This document shows positions 8,241 to 16,935 of a DNA stretch of 64,000 nucleotides, one piece after another. Location of the stretch: positions 2,604,001 to 2,668,000 of the forward strand of contig NZ_CP159342.1 in assembly GCF_040499845.1 (NCBI RefSeq), read 5' to 3'. Origin of the DNA: Micromonospora sp. CCTCC AA 2012012. GTDB taxonomy: Bacteria; Actinomycetota; Actinomycetes; Mycobacteriales; Micromonosporaceae. The number at the start of each line of letters is the position of its first letter. Positions within the stretch are counted from its first letter, which is position 1. A program made the translations under genes and the position numbers. The notes beneath the pieces are model-generated. The model was given only the letters and a program-made list of their open reading frames with translations, did not search any database and had not been told where the DNA came from.

Positions 8241-8977
8241 GCACCGTCACCGCCCCGGTCGGCCTGGCCGTCCGCGACGTGCACCTGGCCTTCGGCGCCC
8301 ACCGGGTGCTGCGCGGCGTCGACCTCGACGTGCCCCGGGGCGGTACGACCTGCGTGATCGGTCCGTCCGGCTCCGGCAAGTCCACCCTGCTGCGCACGGT
8401 GAACCGGCTGATCGAACCCGACCGCGGGGACGTGCTGCTGGACGGTCGCAGCGTGCTGCGCGACGACCCGGACGCGCTGCGGCAGCGGATCGGCATGGTC
8501 TTCCAGCAGTTCAACCTCTTCCCGCACATGACCGTGCTGCGCAACGTCACCCTCGCCCTGCGCCGGCTGAGGAAGCTCCCCGAGGAGGAGGCCGTCCGCG
8601 TCGCACGGGAGCAGCTGGAGCTGGTCGGGCTGGCCGGCAAGGCCGACGCCCGGCCGGCGCAGCTCTCCGGCGGCCAGCAGCAGCGGGTGGCGATCGCCCG
8701 GGCGCTGGCGCTGCGCCCACAGGTGATGCTCTTCGACGAGCCCACCTCGGCGCTCGACCCGGAGCTGGTCAAGGGGGTCCTCGGGGTGCTGACCGAGCTG
8801 GCCGCCGGAGGCATGACGATGGTGGTGGTGACGCACGAGATGGGCTTCGCCCGCCAGGTCGCCGACACGGTGGCCTTCATGGACCACGGGGTGGTGCTGG
8901 AGGCGGGCGAGCCGGCGGCGGTCTTCGGGTCGCCCGAGCACCCGCGGCTGCGCCGCTTCCTCGACCAGGTGCTCTGA
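8237..8977 (+). CDS. Amino-acid ABC transporter ATP-binding protein
   Basis: A 246-aa nucleotide-binding subunit. It has Walker [12 protein letters not shown] (about 37-47), Q-loop [11 protein letters not shown], signature [15 protein letters not shown], Walker [15 protein letters not shown] and switch His in [10 protein letters not shown], all intact. It powers the importer formed with the two preceding genes and belongs to the same SAM/Cys-controlled transcript. No C-terminal ACT/NIL regulatory domain is present, unlike MetN, so this is the GlnQ-like class. Confidence 0.9.
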   Translation: MSTVTAPVGLAVRDVHLAFGAHRVLRGVDLDVPRGGTTCVIGPSGSGKSTLLRTVNRLIEPDRGDVLLDGRSVLRDDPDALRQRIGMVFQQFNLFPHMTVLRNVTLALRRLRKLPEEEAVRVAREQLELVGLAGKADARPAQLSGGQQQRVAIARALALRPQVMLFDEPTSALDPELVKGVLGVLTELAAGGMTMVVVTHEMGFARQVADTVAFMDHGVVLEAGEPAAVFGSPEHPRLRRFLDQVL

Positions 8978-9118
8978 CCCGCCCCCGCCCGGTGTGACCG
9001 CCGGCTCGCCAGCTACGCGAAGAGTCCGGTTACGGTGATCATCCCCGCGGGTAGGAACCGGTCCGGCCGGAAACGTCGGTCCGGTGGTGCGCCGGTCCGC
9101 CTGGGAGGGGTGCGGACA

Positions 9119-10225
9119 GTGCAGGGGTGGGTGAAGGCCGCCGTCGGGCGGCTGCGACAGGCGTGGGTGCCGGTCCTCGAGGCGGCCCTGGCGGCGACGG
9201 TCGCCTGGCTGGTGGCGGCGAAGCTGATCGGCCACCCCGATCCGTTCTTCGCGCCCAGCGCCGCGCTGATCGTCCTCGGGGAGTCCCGTGGGCGGCGACT
9301 GCGGCAGACCGTCGAGCTGATCCTCGGGGTGGCCGCCGGGGTGCTCACCGCGGAACTGATGATCGAGGCGCTCGGCCCGGGCGTCGGGACCATGCTGGTC
9401 GTGCTGCTGCTGACCCTCGGCGTCACGGTCGCGGCCGGGGCGAGCAGCACGCTGGTCATGCAGACCACCGTCTCCGCGCTCTATCTGGTGGTGGTCGCGC
9501 CGAAGGCCGAGTTCATGCCGTTCCGGTTCGTCGACGCGCTGATCGGCGGCGCGGTGGCGCTGGCCGCCAGCCAGCTCGTCACGGCCCGCGACCCGATCGC
9601 CCCGCTGGTCGCCGAGGCCCGGCAGACCTTCGCGGACCTCGCCGACCTGATCGACTGCGTGAACGACGCGCTCGGCCACTGCGACGAGAAGCAGGCCCGC
9701 GCCGCGTTGGACCGGGCCCGGCAGGTCGACGGCTGCGTGGAGCGGCTCCAGAAGGCCGTGCAGGCGTGCGGGGAGACGCTGCGGCTGCGGGTCCGCCGCC
9801 GGCGGCACCTCGGGCAGGTCGAGGACGTCGAGGCGACCGCCCGGCAGCTCGACTACGCGGCCCGCAACATCCGCGTCCTGGCCCGCAACGGGGTGACCCT
9901 GGCCCGGCTGCACACCGCCACCCCGCCGCAGCTCGACGACGCGCTGCGCGCCCTCGCCGAGGCGGTCCGGGCCGCCGGCGCGGCGCTGGCCACCGACCTG
10001 ACCGGCCGGGACGACGCCGACCGGCACGTCGGCCGCGCCGACGAGGCCGCCCTGGCGGCGGTACGCATCGGCGCCGACCTGCTCGCCACCGACCCGCCGC
10101 TGCCGGTCGTCATGATCGTGGGGCAGATCCGGGCGACCGCCATCGACCTGCTGCGCGGCGTGGGCGGCGACGACGTCGCGGTACTGGACCGGGTCGACGC
10201 GGCGCTCGGCCTACCGGCCGTCTGA
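9119..10225 (+). CDS. FUSC/aromatic acid exporter family membrane protein
   Basis: A 368-aa protein with an N-terminal bundle of about five or six hydrophobic segments (residues about 15-150) and a C-terminal cytoplasmic helical half (about 165-368). This is the architecture of the fusaric-acid resistance/aromatic acid exporter family (FUSC, ArAE-like). DPFFAPSAALIVLGES opens the membrane domain. GTG 9119 is chosen because GGGAGGGG lies 8 nt upstream; an in-frame ATG at 9035 would add an arginine-rich tail. It stands alone between the importer operon and the pterin island. Substrate unknown. Confidence 0.65.
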   Translation: MQGWVKAAVGRLRQAWVPVLEAALAATVAWLVAAKLIGHPDPFFAPSAALIVLGESRGRRLRQTVELILGVAAGVLTAELMIEALGPGVGTMLVVLLLTLGVTVAAGASSTLVMQTTVSALYLVVVAPKAEFMPFRFVDALIGGAVALAASQLVTARDPIAPLVAEARQTFADLADLIDCVNDALGHCDEKQARAALDRARQVDGCVERLQKAVQACGETLRLRVRRRRHLGQVEDVEATARQLDYAARNIRVLARNGVTLARLHTATPPQLDDALRALAEAVRAAGAALATDLTGRDDADRHVGRADEAALAAVRIGADLLATDPPLPVVMIVGQIRATAIDLLRGVGGDDVAVLDRVDAALGLPAV

Positions 10226-10231
10226 CCGGCC

Positions 10232-10948
10232 CTACCCCGGCCCGTCCTCGTCGGGGCTGTCCCCGTCGCAGCGGTCGGAGAGGGCGTACCGGGTGAGCAC
10301 GACGTCGGCGATCCGGCGCACCTCCAGCACCCGTGCCGGACGGGCCGGATGCCACGGGAACCGGCCGTCGACCACGAACCGGGGCGCCCGGCCGTCACCG
10401 ACGAAGAACGGCGCGACCACCAGGTGCAGCTCGTCGGCGAGGCCGGCGGTGAGGAACTGGACGTGGACGGCGCCGCCGCCCTCCACCATCAGCCGGCGGA
10501 CCCCCCGGGCGGCCAGGTCGGCCAGGACCGTCGCCGGGGTCACCGGCTCACCGCCGTCGACCACGGTGGCCGCGTCACCGAGGCGTTCCCGGGTCTTCTC
10601 CACCGCCCCGCTCGGGGAGTAGACGAGCTTCTCCCCGTCGCCCATGGTGAAGAACCGGGCGGTCGGGTCCAGGTCGCCGGTGCCGGTGACGGTCACCTTC
10701 ACCGGGGACGGCGGCAGGCCCCGGGCCACCCGGTCGGCGCGGCGCCGCGCGGAGCGCACCAGCAGGCGGGGGTCGTCCCGGCGTACGGTGCCGGCGCCGA
10801 CCAGGATCGCGTCGCAGCCGGCGCGGACCGCGTCGACCCGGTCCAGGTCGTCGTCGTTGGAGAGCAGCAGCCGCTCCGCCGAGGCGTCGTCGATGTAGCC
10901 GTCGATCGACATCGCGCAGCTCAGCAGCACGTACGGGCGGTCGGTCAC
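10232..10948 (-). CDS. RibD C-terminal-type pyrimidine reductase (DHFR fold)
   Basis: A 238-aa NADPH-dependent reductase of the RibD C-terminal/RIB7 type. Hallmarks are CAMSIDGYIDD near the N-terminus, GAGTVRRDDPRLLVR near residues 50-65 and LMVEGGGAVHVQFL near 160. In riboflavin synthesis such enzymes reduce the ribosyl side chain of the aminopyrimidine made by GTP cyclohydrolase II. The GTG start overlaps the stop of ribA by 4 bp, so the two act in sequence. No RibD deaminase, RibE or RibH is nearby, so a dedicated non-riboflavin product is likely (inference). It ends 6 bp from the convergent FUSC gene with no terminator between. Confidence 0.8.
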   Translation of the reverse strand: MTDRPYVLLSCAMSIDGYIDDASAERLLLSNDDDLDRVDAVRAGCDAILVGAGTVRRDDPRLLVRSARRRADRVARGLPPSPVKVTVTGTGDLDPTARFFTMGDGEKLVYSPSGAVEKTRERLGDAATVVDGGEPVTPATVLADLAARGVRRLMVEGGGAVHVQFLTAGLADELHLVVAPFFVGDGRAPRFVVDGRFPWHPARPARVLEVRRIADVVLTRYALSDRCDGDSPDEDGPG

Positions 10949-11592
10949 GGAACGAAGGGCAGGTCGAGGGCGTGGTCGCCGCGGGTGGCCTTGGTCGCCA
11001 GGTAGCCGGCGTTGGCCGGGGAGAGGTGCACCCCGGTGGGCACCCGGTCGGCCACCGTCACCCCGAGCCGGCCCAACTGGGCGGCCTTGTCCGGGTTGTT
11101 GCTGAGCAGGGCCACCCGCGCGACGCCCAGGGCGGCCAGCATCTGCGCGGCCACCGTGTAGTCCCGCTCGTCGGCGCCCCGGCCCAGCGCCTGGTTCGCC
11201 GCGTAGGTGTCCAGCCCCGAGTCCTGCAGGGCGTACGCGTCGATCTTGGCGTACAGGCCGATGCCGCGGCCCTCCTGCCGCAGATAGAGCAGGAACCCGC
11301 CGGCCTCGGTGATCCGCTCCACCGCCTCCCGCAGCTGCGGCCCGCAGTCGCACCGCTGGCTGCCGAACACGTCACCGGTGAGGCACTCGCTGTGCGGGCG
11401 GACCAGCGGGGCGTCGGCGGCCTGCCGCTCGACCGTCCCGGCCCAGTCCCCGAGCCCCAACGCGAGGTGTTCGCGGCCGTCGGCGAGGCCCTCGAACGAG
11501 AACACCCGGGCGCTGGTGGCGTAGCCGTCGGGGAACCGCAGCGGGACCGTGACCTGGGTCCGGACCGTCGCCTCCGGCAGCGTGTCGTCCAT
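10945..11592 (-). CDS. ribA: GTP cyclohydrolase II
   Basis: A 215-aa stand-alone enzyme converting GTP to diamino-ribosylamino-pyrimidinone phosphate, formate and pyrophosphate. Zinc cysteines are in SECLTGDVFGSQRCDC, GTP contacts in LYLRQEGRGIGLYAK, and the Tyr that aligns with E. coli Tyr105 is retained in KIDAYALQDSG. Some Streptomyces paralogs have Met there and stop at the formamido intermediate, so this one should be a full GCH II. ATG 11592 has AGGAG upstream. There is no fused RibB domain, unlike most bifunctional actinobacterial RibBA. The neighbours (RibD-type reductase, pterin-synthase fold, glycosyltransferase) suggest a specialised pathway rather than primary riboflavin synthesis. 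Confidence 0.88.
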   Translation of the reverse strand: MDDTLPEATVRTQVTVPLRFPDGYATSARVFSFEGLADGREHLALGLGDWAGTVERQAADAPLVRPHSECLTGDVFGSQRCDCGPQLREAVERITEAGGFLLYLRQEGRGIGLYAKIDAYALQDSGLDTYAANQALGRGADERDYTVAAQMLAALGVARVALLSNNPDKAAQLGRLGVTVADRVPTGVHLSPANAGYLATKATRGDHALDLPFVP

Positions 11593-11661
11593 CGTTCTCC
11601 TCTGTCCGGCGTCGCCCGGACCGGCCGGCGACGCACCCCCCACGACCCACCGTAGGCGGGC

Positions 11662-12645
11662 TCACGCCGTGGCGCTCGACCTCGCCGAACGCCTGCGCCC
11701 CAACAGCAGCACCACCGCGCCGGGCAGGCTGGAGACGAGCACCAGCGCGCCGTACACCATGGCGGCGGCGACGCCCTGCGCGGCGGTGAGGCCCGCCGCG
11801 GCGAACGACCACGCGGCCACCCCCTCGCGCGGACCGAAACCACCGACGTTGGCCGGCAGTCCCATCGCCAGCAGGGCCAGCAGCGTCAGCGGGACCAGCC
11901 GGTGCAGCGGCGCGTCCGCGCCGGCGGTGCGCGCCGCCACCACGAAGGTGGCCAGGTGCCCGGCCACCACCACCGCCGAGGCGACGACCACGCCGCACCA
12001 GGTGCGCCGGGCGAGCAGCCCGGCGCGCACGTCGGCCAGCGCGGTACGCGCCCCGCGCGCCCACCGGGACGCGCCCGAGGTGGGCACCACCCGGGCCAGC
12101 AGGACCAGCGCCACCCCGACGGCCACCAGCACCGCCACCACCGCCGGCAGGTACGGCCGGACCGGGGACGGCAGCGCGAGCAGGACGACCAGCGCGATGC
12201 CGAGCTGGACGACCTGACCGGCGGTACGCTCCCAGACCACCGCGCGGATGCCCCGGCTGACGTCACCGGCGTCCCGGCCGTGCCGCACCGCGCGGTGCAC
12301 GTCGCCGAGCACCCCACCGGGGAGCGTCGAGTTGAGGAACACCGCCCGGTAGCAGTGCGCCACCGCGGTGCCCAGCGGCAGCCGCACGCCGAGACCGTCG
12401 GCCACCAGCGCCCAGCGCCAGGCACTGCAGACCGTGGTGACCAGGCCGATGCCGAGCGCGGCGGCCAGCGCGGGCCCGTCGATCAGCCGCAGCCCGGCCA
12501 GGAACGGGCCGGCCCCGACCCACCAGACGAGGGCGACGAGCACACCGAGCCCGCCGAGGGTGCGCAGCACCGCCCAGCCGGAGCGGGCCGCCGGTGCAAC
12601 GGGTGCGGCGGGTGCGGCGGGTGCGGCGAGCGTCGCCTGTGCCAC
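11662..12645 (-). CDS. Flippase-like (UPF0104/LPG synthase TM) membrane protein
   Basis: A 327-aa protein with about eight hydrophobic segments of the lysylphosphatidylglycerol synthase transmembrane/UPF0104 family (DUF2156-less). It shows the family traits HCYRAVFLNSTLPGGVLGDV near residue 100 and ALLAMGLPANVGGFGPREG near 275. Relatives with only the membrane part are regarded as glycolipid or lipid flippase-like proteins. GTG 12645 follows GGGAGG; the preceding frame is not coding-like. The N-terminus has Ala-Pro repeats encoded by a 9-bp tandem repeat. It lies in the pterin-island operon, 56 bp after the methyltransferase gene. Confidence 0.75.
   Translation of the reverse strand: MAQATLAAPAAPAAPVAPAARSGWAVLRTLGGLGVLVALVWWVGAGPFLAGLRLIDGPALAAALGIGLVTTVCSAWRWALVADGLGVRLPLGTAVAHCYRAVFLNSTLPGGVLGDVHRAVRHGRDAGDVSRGIRAVVWERTAGQVVQLGIALVVLLALPSPVRPYLPAVVAVLVAVGVALVLLARVVPTSGASRWARGARTALADVRAGLLARRTWCGVVVASAVVVAGHLATFVVAARTAGADAPLHRLVPLTLLALLAMGLPANVGGFGPREGVAAWSFAAAGLTAAQGVAAAMVYGALVLVSSLPGAVVLLLGRRRSARSSATA
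12601..12627. repeat. 9-bp tandem repeat, three units
   Basis: GGGTGCGGC occurs three times in perfect tandem within the 5' end of the flippase-like gene, encoding an Ala-Ala-Pro repeat before the first membrane segment. The copy number may vary between strains. Confidence 0.7.
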
Positions 12646-12701
12646 GCGGTCCTCCCTGGCTGTGGGTCCATCTGATCTCACGTGCCGCACCGCCGAGCGG
12701 T

Positions 12702-13514
12702 TCACCCGCCGGCGAGCAGGTCGGTGTGGTCCAGCACCACCCGCAGCCGTCCCCCGGTCGCCTCCGCCAGCCGGCGCCGACGGTACGCCCCGGCCGGCCC
12801 GACCAGCTCCGGCCGCTGCTCGCCGGCCGCGTCCAGCCAGCCGGTCAGCCACTCGGCGGTCAGCGCGGCCTGCTCCGGGCCGAGCCGCCACGGGCTGGAC
12901 CGGAGCGTCACGTCCACCCCGCGCCGGCGGAACGCGGTGACCGTGGCGTCGACGGCGTCGGGGCCGAGCAGGCTCCGGCCGGCCACGGTACGGCGCTGGT
13001 GCGCGTTGAACGCCTCGGCCAGCTCGGCGTCGAGCGGGTCGGCGGGGTCGAACACCACCCGCCCGACGACGGTCAGCACGAAGAGCGTGGGCCGCCCGGC
13101 GCAGGCCGCCGCCACCCGGTCGACCTCCTCGGCGGTGAGCATGTCGAGCAGTGCCGACGCGGTGACCAGGTCGGCGTCGGCGAGGTCGGCGGCGGTCAGC
13201 CGGGTGATGTCCGAGCCCCGCGTCTGCACGGTCACCTTCCCGCCGTCGGCGTCGTGCGGCGGGTCGGCCAGCGCCCGGTCCAGCAGGTCGGTGGCCCGGT
13301 CGTGCAGCACCCAGCGCTGCGGGCCGGGCAGTCGGGGGGCCAGCCAGCGGGCCATCGAGCCGGTGCCGCTGCCCAGGTCGTGCACGACCAGCGGCCGGCC
13401 GGTGGGCAGCCGGCGCCGGACCGCCTCGACCAGCTCGGTGGAGCGGGCCGCCGCGTCGGCCGGCTCTCGCAGCGCCAGCCAGTCGGCGAAGTCGGGCGGG
13501 AGTTCGCTGCTCAT
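12702..13514 (-). CDS. Class I SAM-dependent methyltransferase
   Basis: A 270-aa protein with the SAM-binding motif I VVHDLGSGTGSMARWLA (about residues 42-58), an acidic motif II loop after it and motif IV-like DADLVTASALLDMLT near 110. The substrate is not evident. Its start overlaps the stop of the GT4 gene (ATGA), so both probably modify the same molecule. Confidence 0.75.
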   Translation of the reverse strand: MSSELPPDFADWLALREPADAAARSTELVEAVRRRLPTGRPLVVHDLGSGTGSMARWLAPRLPGPQRWVLHDRATDLLDRALADPPHDADGGKVTVQTRGSDITRLTAADLADADLVTASALLDMLTAEEVDRVAAACAGRPTLFVLTVVGRVVFDPADPLDAELAEAFNAHQRRTVAGRSLLGPDAVDATVTAFRRRGVDVTLRSSPWRLGPEQAALTAEWLTGWLDAAGEQRPELVGPAGAYRRRRLAEATGGRLRVVLDHTDLLAGG

Positions 13515-14548
13515 GTCGCCGTGGTCTCCTTCACTGCGGCCGCCAGGCGGGTCGTGGTGACCGCCCAGTCGGTGAGGGTGTCCCGTCGGGCCCGGGCCGC
13601 CGCGCGCAGCCGGCTCCGCAGGTCGGGTTCGGTGAGCCAGCGGCGCAGCGCCCCGGCCAGCGCGGTCGGGTCGCCGGGCGGGACCAGCAGCCCGGGACGC
13701 CTGCCGTCCGGCGCGTGTCCGAGCGCCTCGGGCAGCCCACCCGCGTCGGTGCCGAGCACCGGTACGCCCCGGGCCAGCGCCTCCGTCACCACCATGCCGT
13801 ACGTCTCGCCCCGGGACGGCAGGACCAGCAGGTCCGCCCCGGCGTAGGCGGCGTCGAGGGCGGCACCGGTCCGCGGCCCGCGCAGCCGGACCCGGGCGGC
13901 GAGTCCCGCGTCGGCGAGCTGCCGGCGGAGCCGGTCGACGTACGCCGGGTCCCGGGTGAGCGCGCCGACGAGGTCGCAGGTCCAGGGCAGCGCCGCCAGC
14001 TCCGCCAGGGCGGTGGCCAGCACGTCGTGCCCCTTGTGCGGGGTGAGCGCGGCGACGCAGAGCAGGCTCGTGCCGGTCGCCGAGCCGGCCGCCCGGGGTG
14101 CCGGATCCGTGCCGGGGGCGGCCACCCGGACCCGGTCGGCGGGGAGCGGGTAGCGCTCCAGCAGGCGACGCCGGGTCCATTCGCTGGTGGTCACCACGCC
14201 CGCGACGGCGGCCAGCGCCCGGGCCTCCGCCTCGGTCTCCAGCGGCAGGTGCACCAGCACCACCGGGCGCAGCCGGCCGGCCCGGGGCGCCAGCACCTCC
14301 GGCACGGCCGAGGCGACCAGGCCGTCCAGCAGCACCAACGCGGCGTCGGGCAGGGCGTCCAGCAGCGCGGCCAGCGCCGCCCGATCCCCGTGGCCGGGCG
14401 CCGGCCAGCCGCCGGGCACGGGATGCTCCCGGACGTCCCAGCCGGCCGCCCGGAGACCGTCGCAGACCCGGCGGTCGTAGCGGTTGCCCCCGCTGGGTGT
14501 GGCCGGGTCGTCGACGTCGCCGGGGAGCACCACGTGCAGCACGGTCAT
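13511..14548 (-). CDS. GT4-type glycosyltransferase
   Basis: A 345-aa GT-B fold enzyme. The C-terminal half has VAALTPHKGHDVLATAL, then the nucleotide-sugar motif ADLLVLPSRGETYGMVVTEA (E-x7-E near 265-275) and VLGTDAGGLPEALG, all canonical for glycosyltransferase family 4. The donor and acceptor are unknown. It is 3 nt from the PTPS-like gene and overlaps the methyltransferase, so glycosylation is an integral step of this operon. Confidence 0.82.
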   Translation of the reverse strand: MTVLHVVLPGDVDDPATPSGGNRYDRRVCDGLRAAGWDVREHPVPGGWPAPGHGDRAALAALLDALPDAALVLLDGLVASAVPEVLAPRAGRLRPVVLVHLPLETEAEARALAAVAGVVTTSEWTRRRLLERYPLPADRVRVAAPGTDPAPRAAGSATGTSLLCVAALTPHKGHDVLATALAELAALPWTCDLVGALTRDPAYVDRLRRQLADAGLAARVRLRGPRTGAALDAAYAGADLLVLPSRGETYGMVVTEALARGVPVLGTDAGGLPEALGHAPDGRRPGLLVPPGDPTALAGALRRWLTEPDLRSRLRAAARARRDTLTDWAVTTTRLAAAVKETTAT

Positions 14549-14551
14549 CCG

Positions 14552-14950
14552 CTACAGCGACCGCTCGTAGCTGGCCCAGGCGACGTGCGACTCGTGCAGG
14601 GTCACCGTGATCCCGGCCAGGCCCCGGGCCCCCTCGCCCAGCGCACCGGCGTGCACCCGGTCGGCCAGCCGGTCCGCGACCGTGCGGGCCAGCACCTCGG
14701 TGGTGGTGTTCGTCCCGGCGAAGGCCGGCTCGTCGTCGAGGTTGCGGTAGGTCAGCTCGCCGAGCACCTCCTTGAGCTGGGTGGTGGCCAGGCCGATGTC
14801 GACGACGATCCCGTCGGCGTCCAGGTCGAACCGGCGGAAGGTGGCGTCGACGACGAAGGTGGCGCCGTGCAGCCGCTGCGCGGGGCCGAAGACCTCGCCG
14901 GTGAAGCTGTGGGCGACCATCATGTGGTCCCGGACCGTCACGCTGAACAC
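14552..14950 (-). CDS. Divergent 6-pyruvoyl-tetrahydropterin synthase/QueD-fold protein
   Basis: A 132-aa tunnelling-fold protein of the PTPS/QueD family, with [20 protein letters not shown] at residues 12-31, NTTTEVLA near 80 and [13 protein letters not shown] at the C-terminus. The canonical catalytic triad is missing: the Cys four residues before LHG is Ala, and the LDH that supplies Asp and His reads LTY. One zinc-ligand His of the usual LHGH is Ala. The purine-anchoring Glu in HES is kept. It therefore probably binds a pterin or pyrimidine but does not carry out normal PTPS/QueD chemistry (inference from family knowledge). Packed 3 nt from both neighbours. Confidence 0.78.
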   Translation of the reverse strand: MFSVTVRDHMMVAHSFTGEVFGPAQRLHGATFVVDATFRRFDLDADGIVVDIGLATTQLKEVLGELTYRNLDDEPAFAGTNTTTEVLARTVADRLADRVHAGALGEGARGLAGITVTLHESHVAWASYERSL

Positions 14951-14953
14951 GGA

Positions 14954-15931
14954 TCACTCCCCGTCGTAGGTGATGAGATGGCACAGCGCGGGCAGCCGGC
15001 CCGAGCTGAGTCGGTCGAGCACGTCCGGCAGCTCCGCGAAGCGGGACCGGCCGGTGATGAGGGCGTCGAACGCCGGGTCGGCGAGCAGCTCCAGGGCCAG
15101 CGCCAGCCGGTCGGCATAGCTGCGGTCGGCGCGGCGCGGCGAGACGGTGCCGACCTGGCTGCTGCGCACGGTCAGCCGGCGGGAGTGGAACGCCCCGCCC
15201 AGGGCGAGCGTCACCGGGCGGTCGCCGTACCAGCTCAGCTCCAGCACGGTGCCCTCCGGGCGGAGCAGCTCCAGCGACCGTTGCAGGCCGTCGCCGGTGG
15301 CGCTGGCGTGCACCACCAGGTCGCGGTCGCCGGTGGCGTCTGCCGGCAGGGCGAAGTCGACGCCGAGCGCGGCGGCCACCCCGGCGCGGGCCGGGTCGGC
15401 GTCGACGAGCTGCACCCGGACGCCCGGGAACCGGGCCAGCAGGGCGGCCACGCAGCAGCCGACCATGCCGCCGCCGACCACGGTCACCCGGTCGCCGACC
15501 AGGGGCGCGGCGTCCCAGAGCGCGTTCACCGCCGTCTCCACGGTGCCGGCCAGCACCGCCCGGGCCGCCGGCACGCAGTCGGGTACGGGGAGCACGGCAT
15601 CGGCCGGGACGACGTACGCGCTCTGGTGCGGGTGCAGGCAGAACACGGTCCGCCCGCACAACTCGGCCGGTCCGGCCTCGACCTCGCCGACGGAGAGGTA
15701 GCCGTACTTGACCGGGGCCGGGAAGTCACCCTCCTGGAACGGGGCGCGCATCCCCGCGTACTGGTCGGTGGGGACCCGGCCGGTGAAGACCAGCGTCTCG
15801 GTGCCCCGGCTGACCCCGGAGTACCGGGCCCGGACCAGCACCTCGTCGGGGCCGGGCGCGGGCAGCCGCACCGGCCGGATCTCGCCCTCGCCGGGGGCGC
15901 GGAGCCAGAAGGCGCGGGCGTCGCGGGTCAC
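14954..15931 (-). CDS. Medium-chain dehydrogenase/reductase lacking zinc ligands
   Basis: A 325-aa MDR-superfamily protein. The GroES-like N-terminus contains ARYSGVSRGTETLVFTG, where the usual catalytic-zinc Cys is Ser, and the normal GHE motif reads GYLSVGEVE; the Rossmann motif VTVVGGGMVGCCVAALLA is intact near residue 150. It resembles BchC-type and other zinc-free MDR oxidoreductases. GTG 15931 is preferred because AGAGGAG lies 5 nt upstream. It is the first gene of the seven-gene minus-strand operon and diverges from the CDP-alcohol phosphatidyltransferase gene. Confidence 0.75.
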   Translation of the reverse strand: MTRDARAFWLRAPGEGEIRPVRLPAPGPDEVLVRARYSGVSRGTETLVFTGRVPTDQYAGMRAPFQEGDFPAPVKYGYLSVGEVEAGPAELCGRTVFCLHPHQSAYVVPADAVLPVPDCVPAARAVLAGTVETAVNALWDAAPLVGDRVTVVGGGMVGCCVAALLARFPGVRVQLVDADPARAGVAAALGVDFALPADATGDRDLVVHASATGDGLQRSLELLRPEGTVLELSWYGDRPVTLALGGAFHSRRLTVRSSQVGTVSPRRADRSYADRLALALELLADPAFDALITGRSRFAELPDVLDRLSSGRLPALCHLITYDGE

Positions 15932-16023
15932 GAATTCTCCTCTGTTCCGCATCCGGACCGAACCGGACGGCCGTATTTCCCGTGTTGAGTGGCAGGGTTG
16001 TCGATCATAGACACGGAGGCGGA
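15932..16023. promoter_or_regulatory. Divergent promoter region of the pterin-glycan island
   Basis: This 92-bp gap drives both the seven-gene minus operon and the two plus-strand genes. A possible plus promoter is TTGAGT (15985-15990) with CATAGA (16006-16011), spacer 15 bp, followed by GGAGGCGGAG. The region is visibly less GC-rich than its surroundings. Confidence 0.4.
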
Positions 16024-16899
16024 GTGTTCAGGGTGCGAACGGGTCCGCTGCTCGGGCTGGCCGTACAGATCGTCCTTCTCGCCGGTCTCACCTGCACCGT
16101 CGGGCTCGGCGCCGCCGGGTGGTCGGCCGCGCTCGCGTACGCCGGGATGCTCTGCGCCCTGCTCCGGCGCGGCCTGCGCCGGGTCGGCGCGGACGCGCTC
16201 GGCCCGGCCGACCGGGTGACGCTGGCCCGGGCGCTGCTGGTCGGCGGCGTGCTGGCCCTGGTGGTGGACGCCGGCTCCGGTCCCGCGCCGCTCGGGGTGC
16301 TGGTGCCGCTCACCGCCGTGGCCCTGGCGCTCGACGCGGTCGACGGCCGGGTGGCCCGGCGCACCGGCACCGCCAGCGCGTTCGGTGCCCGCTTCGACAT
16401 GGAGATCGACGCCTTCCTGATCCTGGTGCTCAGCGCCCACCTGGCCCCGGCGCTGGGCGGCTGGGTGCTGGCCATCGGCGCGATGCGGTACGCCTTCGTC
16501 GCGGCGAGCGCGGCCCTGCCCTGGCTGCGCGGCACGCTGCCGGCCCGGTACTGGCGCAAGGTCGTCGCCGCCGCCCAGGGTGTCGTGCTCGCGGTCGCCG
16601 CCGCCGGGGTGCTGCCGCCGACGGCGGCCACCGTGCTGGTGGCGGGGGCGCTGGCGCTGCTGGTCGAGTCCTTCGGCCACGACGTGGCCTGGCTGTGGCG
16701 GCACCGCCCGGCACCCGCCCGCACCCGCGACGTCCCGGTCGCCCACGCCGAACGGATCTCGGTCGTCCGCACCGGGTCGGTGGCCGTGGTCCGCGCCGAG
16801 GAGGTCGTGGTCGCCCGCACCGGGCCGGCGGCCGGCGGCGCCGAACCGCTGGTCCGGCTCGGGCCCGCTGCCCGGCTGGCCACCCACCAGCCGGTCTGA
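16024..16899 (+). CDS. CDP-alcohol phosphatidyltransferase family protein
   Basis: A 291-aa membrane enzyme joining a CDP-activated alcohol or lipid to a second alcohol. The full CAPT catalytic motif D-x2-D-G-x2-A-R-x8-G-x3-D-x3-D is present (DAVDGRVARRTG then GARFDMEID, residues about 100-125), with about six hydrophobic segments. GTG 16024 and GTG 16033 are both possible starts (GGAGG at 16015, GGAG at 16021). The C-terminal 50 residues are a hydrophilic tail. Family members make phosphatidyl-inositol, -glycerol or -glycerophosphate lipids; here a dedicated lipid head group for the neighbouring pathway is plausible. Confidence 0.8.
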   Translation: MFRVRTGPLLGLAVQIVLLAGLTCTVGLGAAGWSAALAYAGMLCALLRRGLRRVGADALGPADRVTLARALLVGGVLALVVDAGSGPAPLGVLVPLTAVALALDAVDGRVARRTGTASAFGARFDMEIDAFLILVLSAHLAPALGGWVLAIGAMRYAFVAASAALPWLRGTLPARYWRKVVAAAQGVVLAVAAAGVLPPTAATVLVAGALALLVESFGHDVAWLWRHRPAPARTRDVPVAHAERISVVRTGSVAVVRAEEVVVARTGPAAGGAEPLVRLGPAARLATHQPV

Positions 16900-16935
16900 C
16901 CCTCCACCCGCCCGGCACCGCAGGAAGGACCACCC

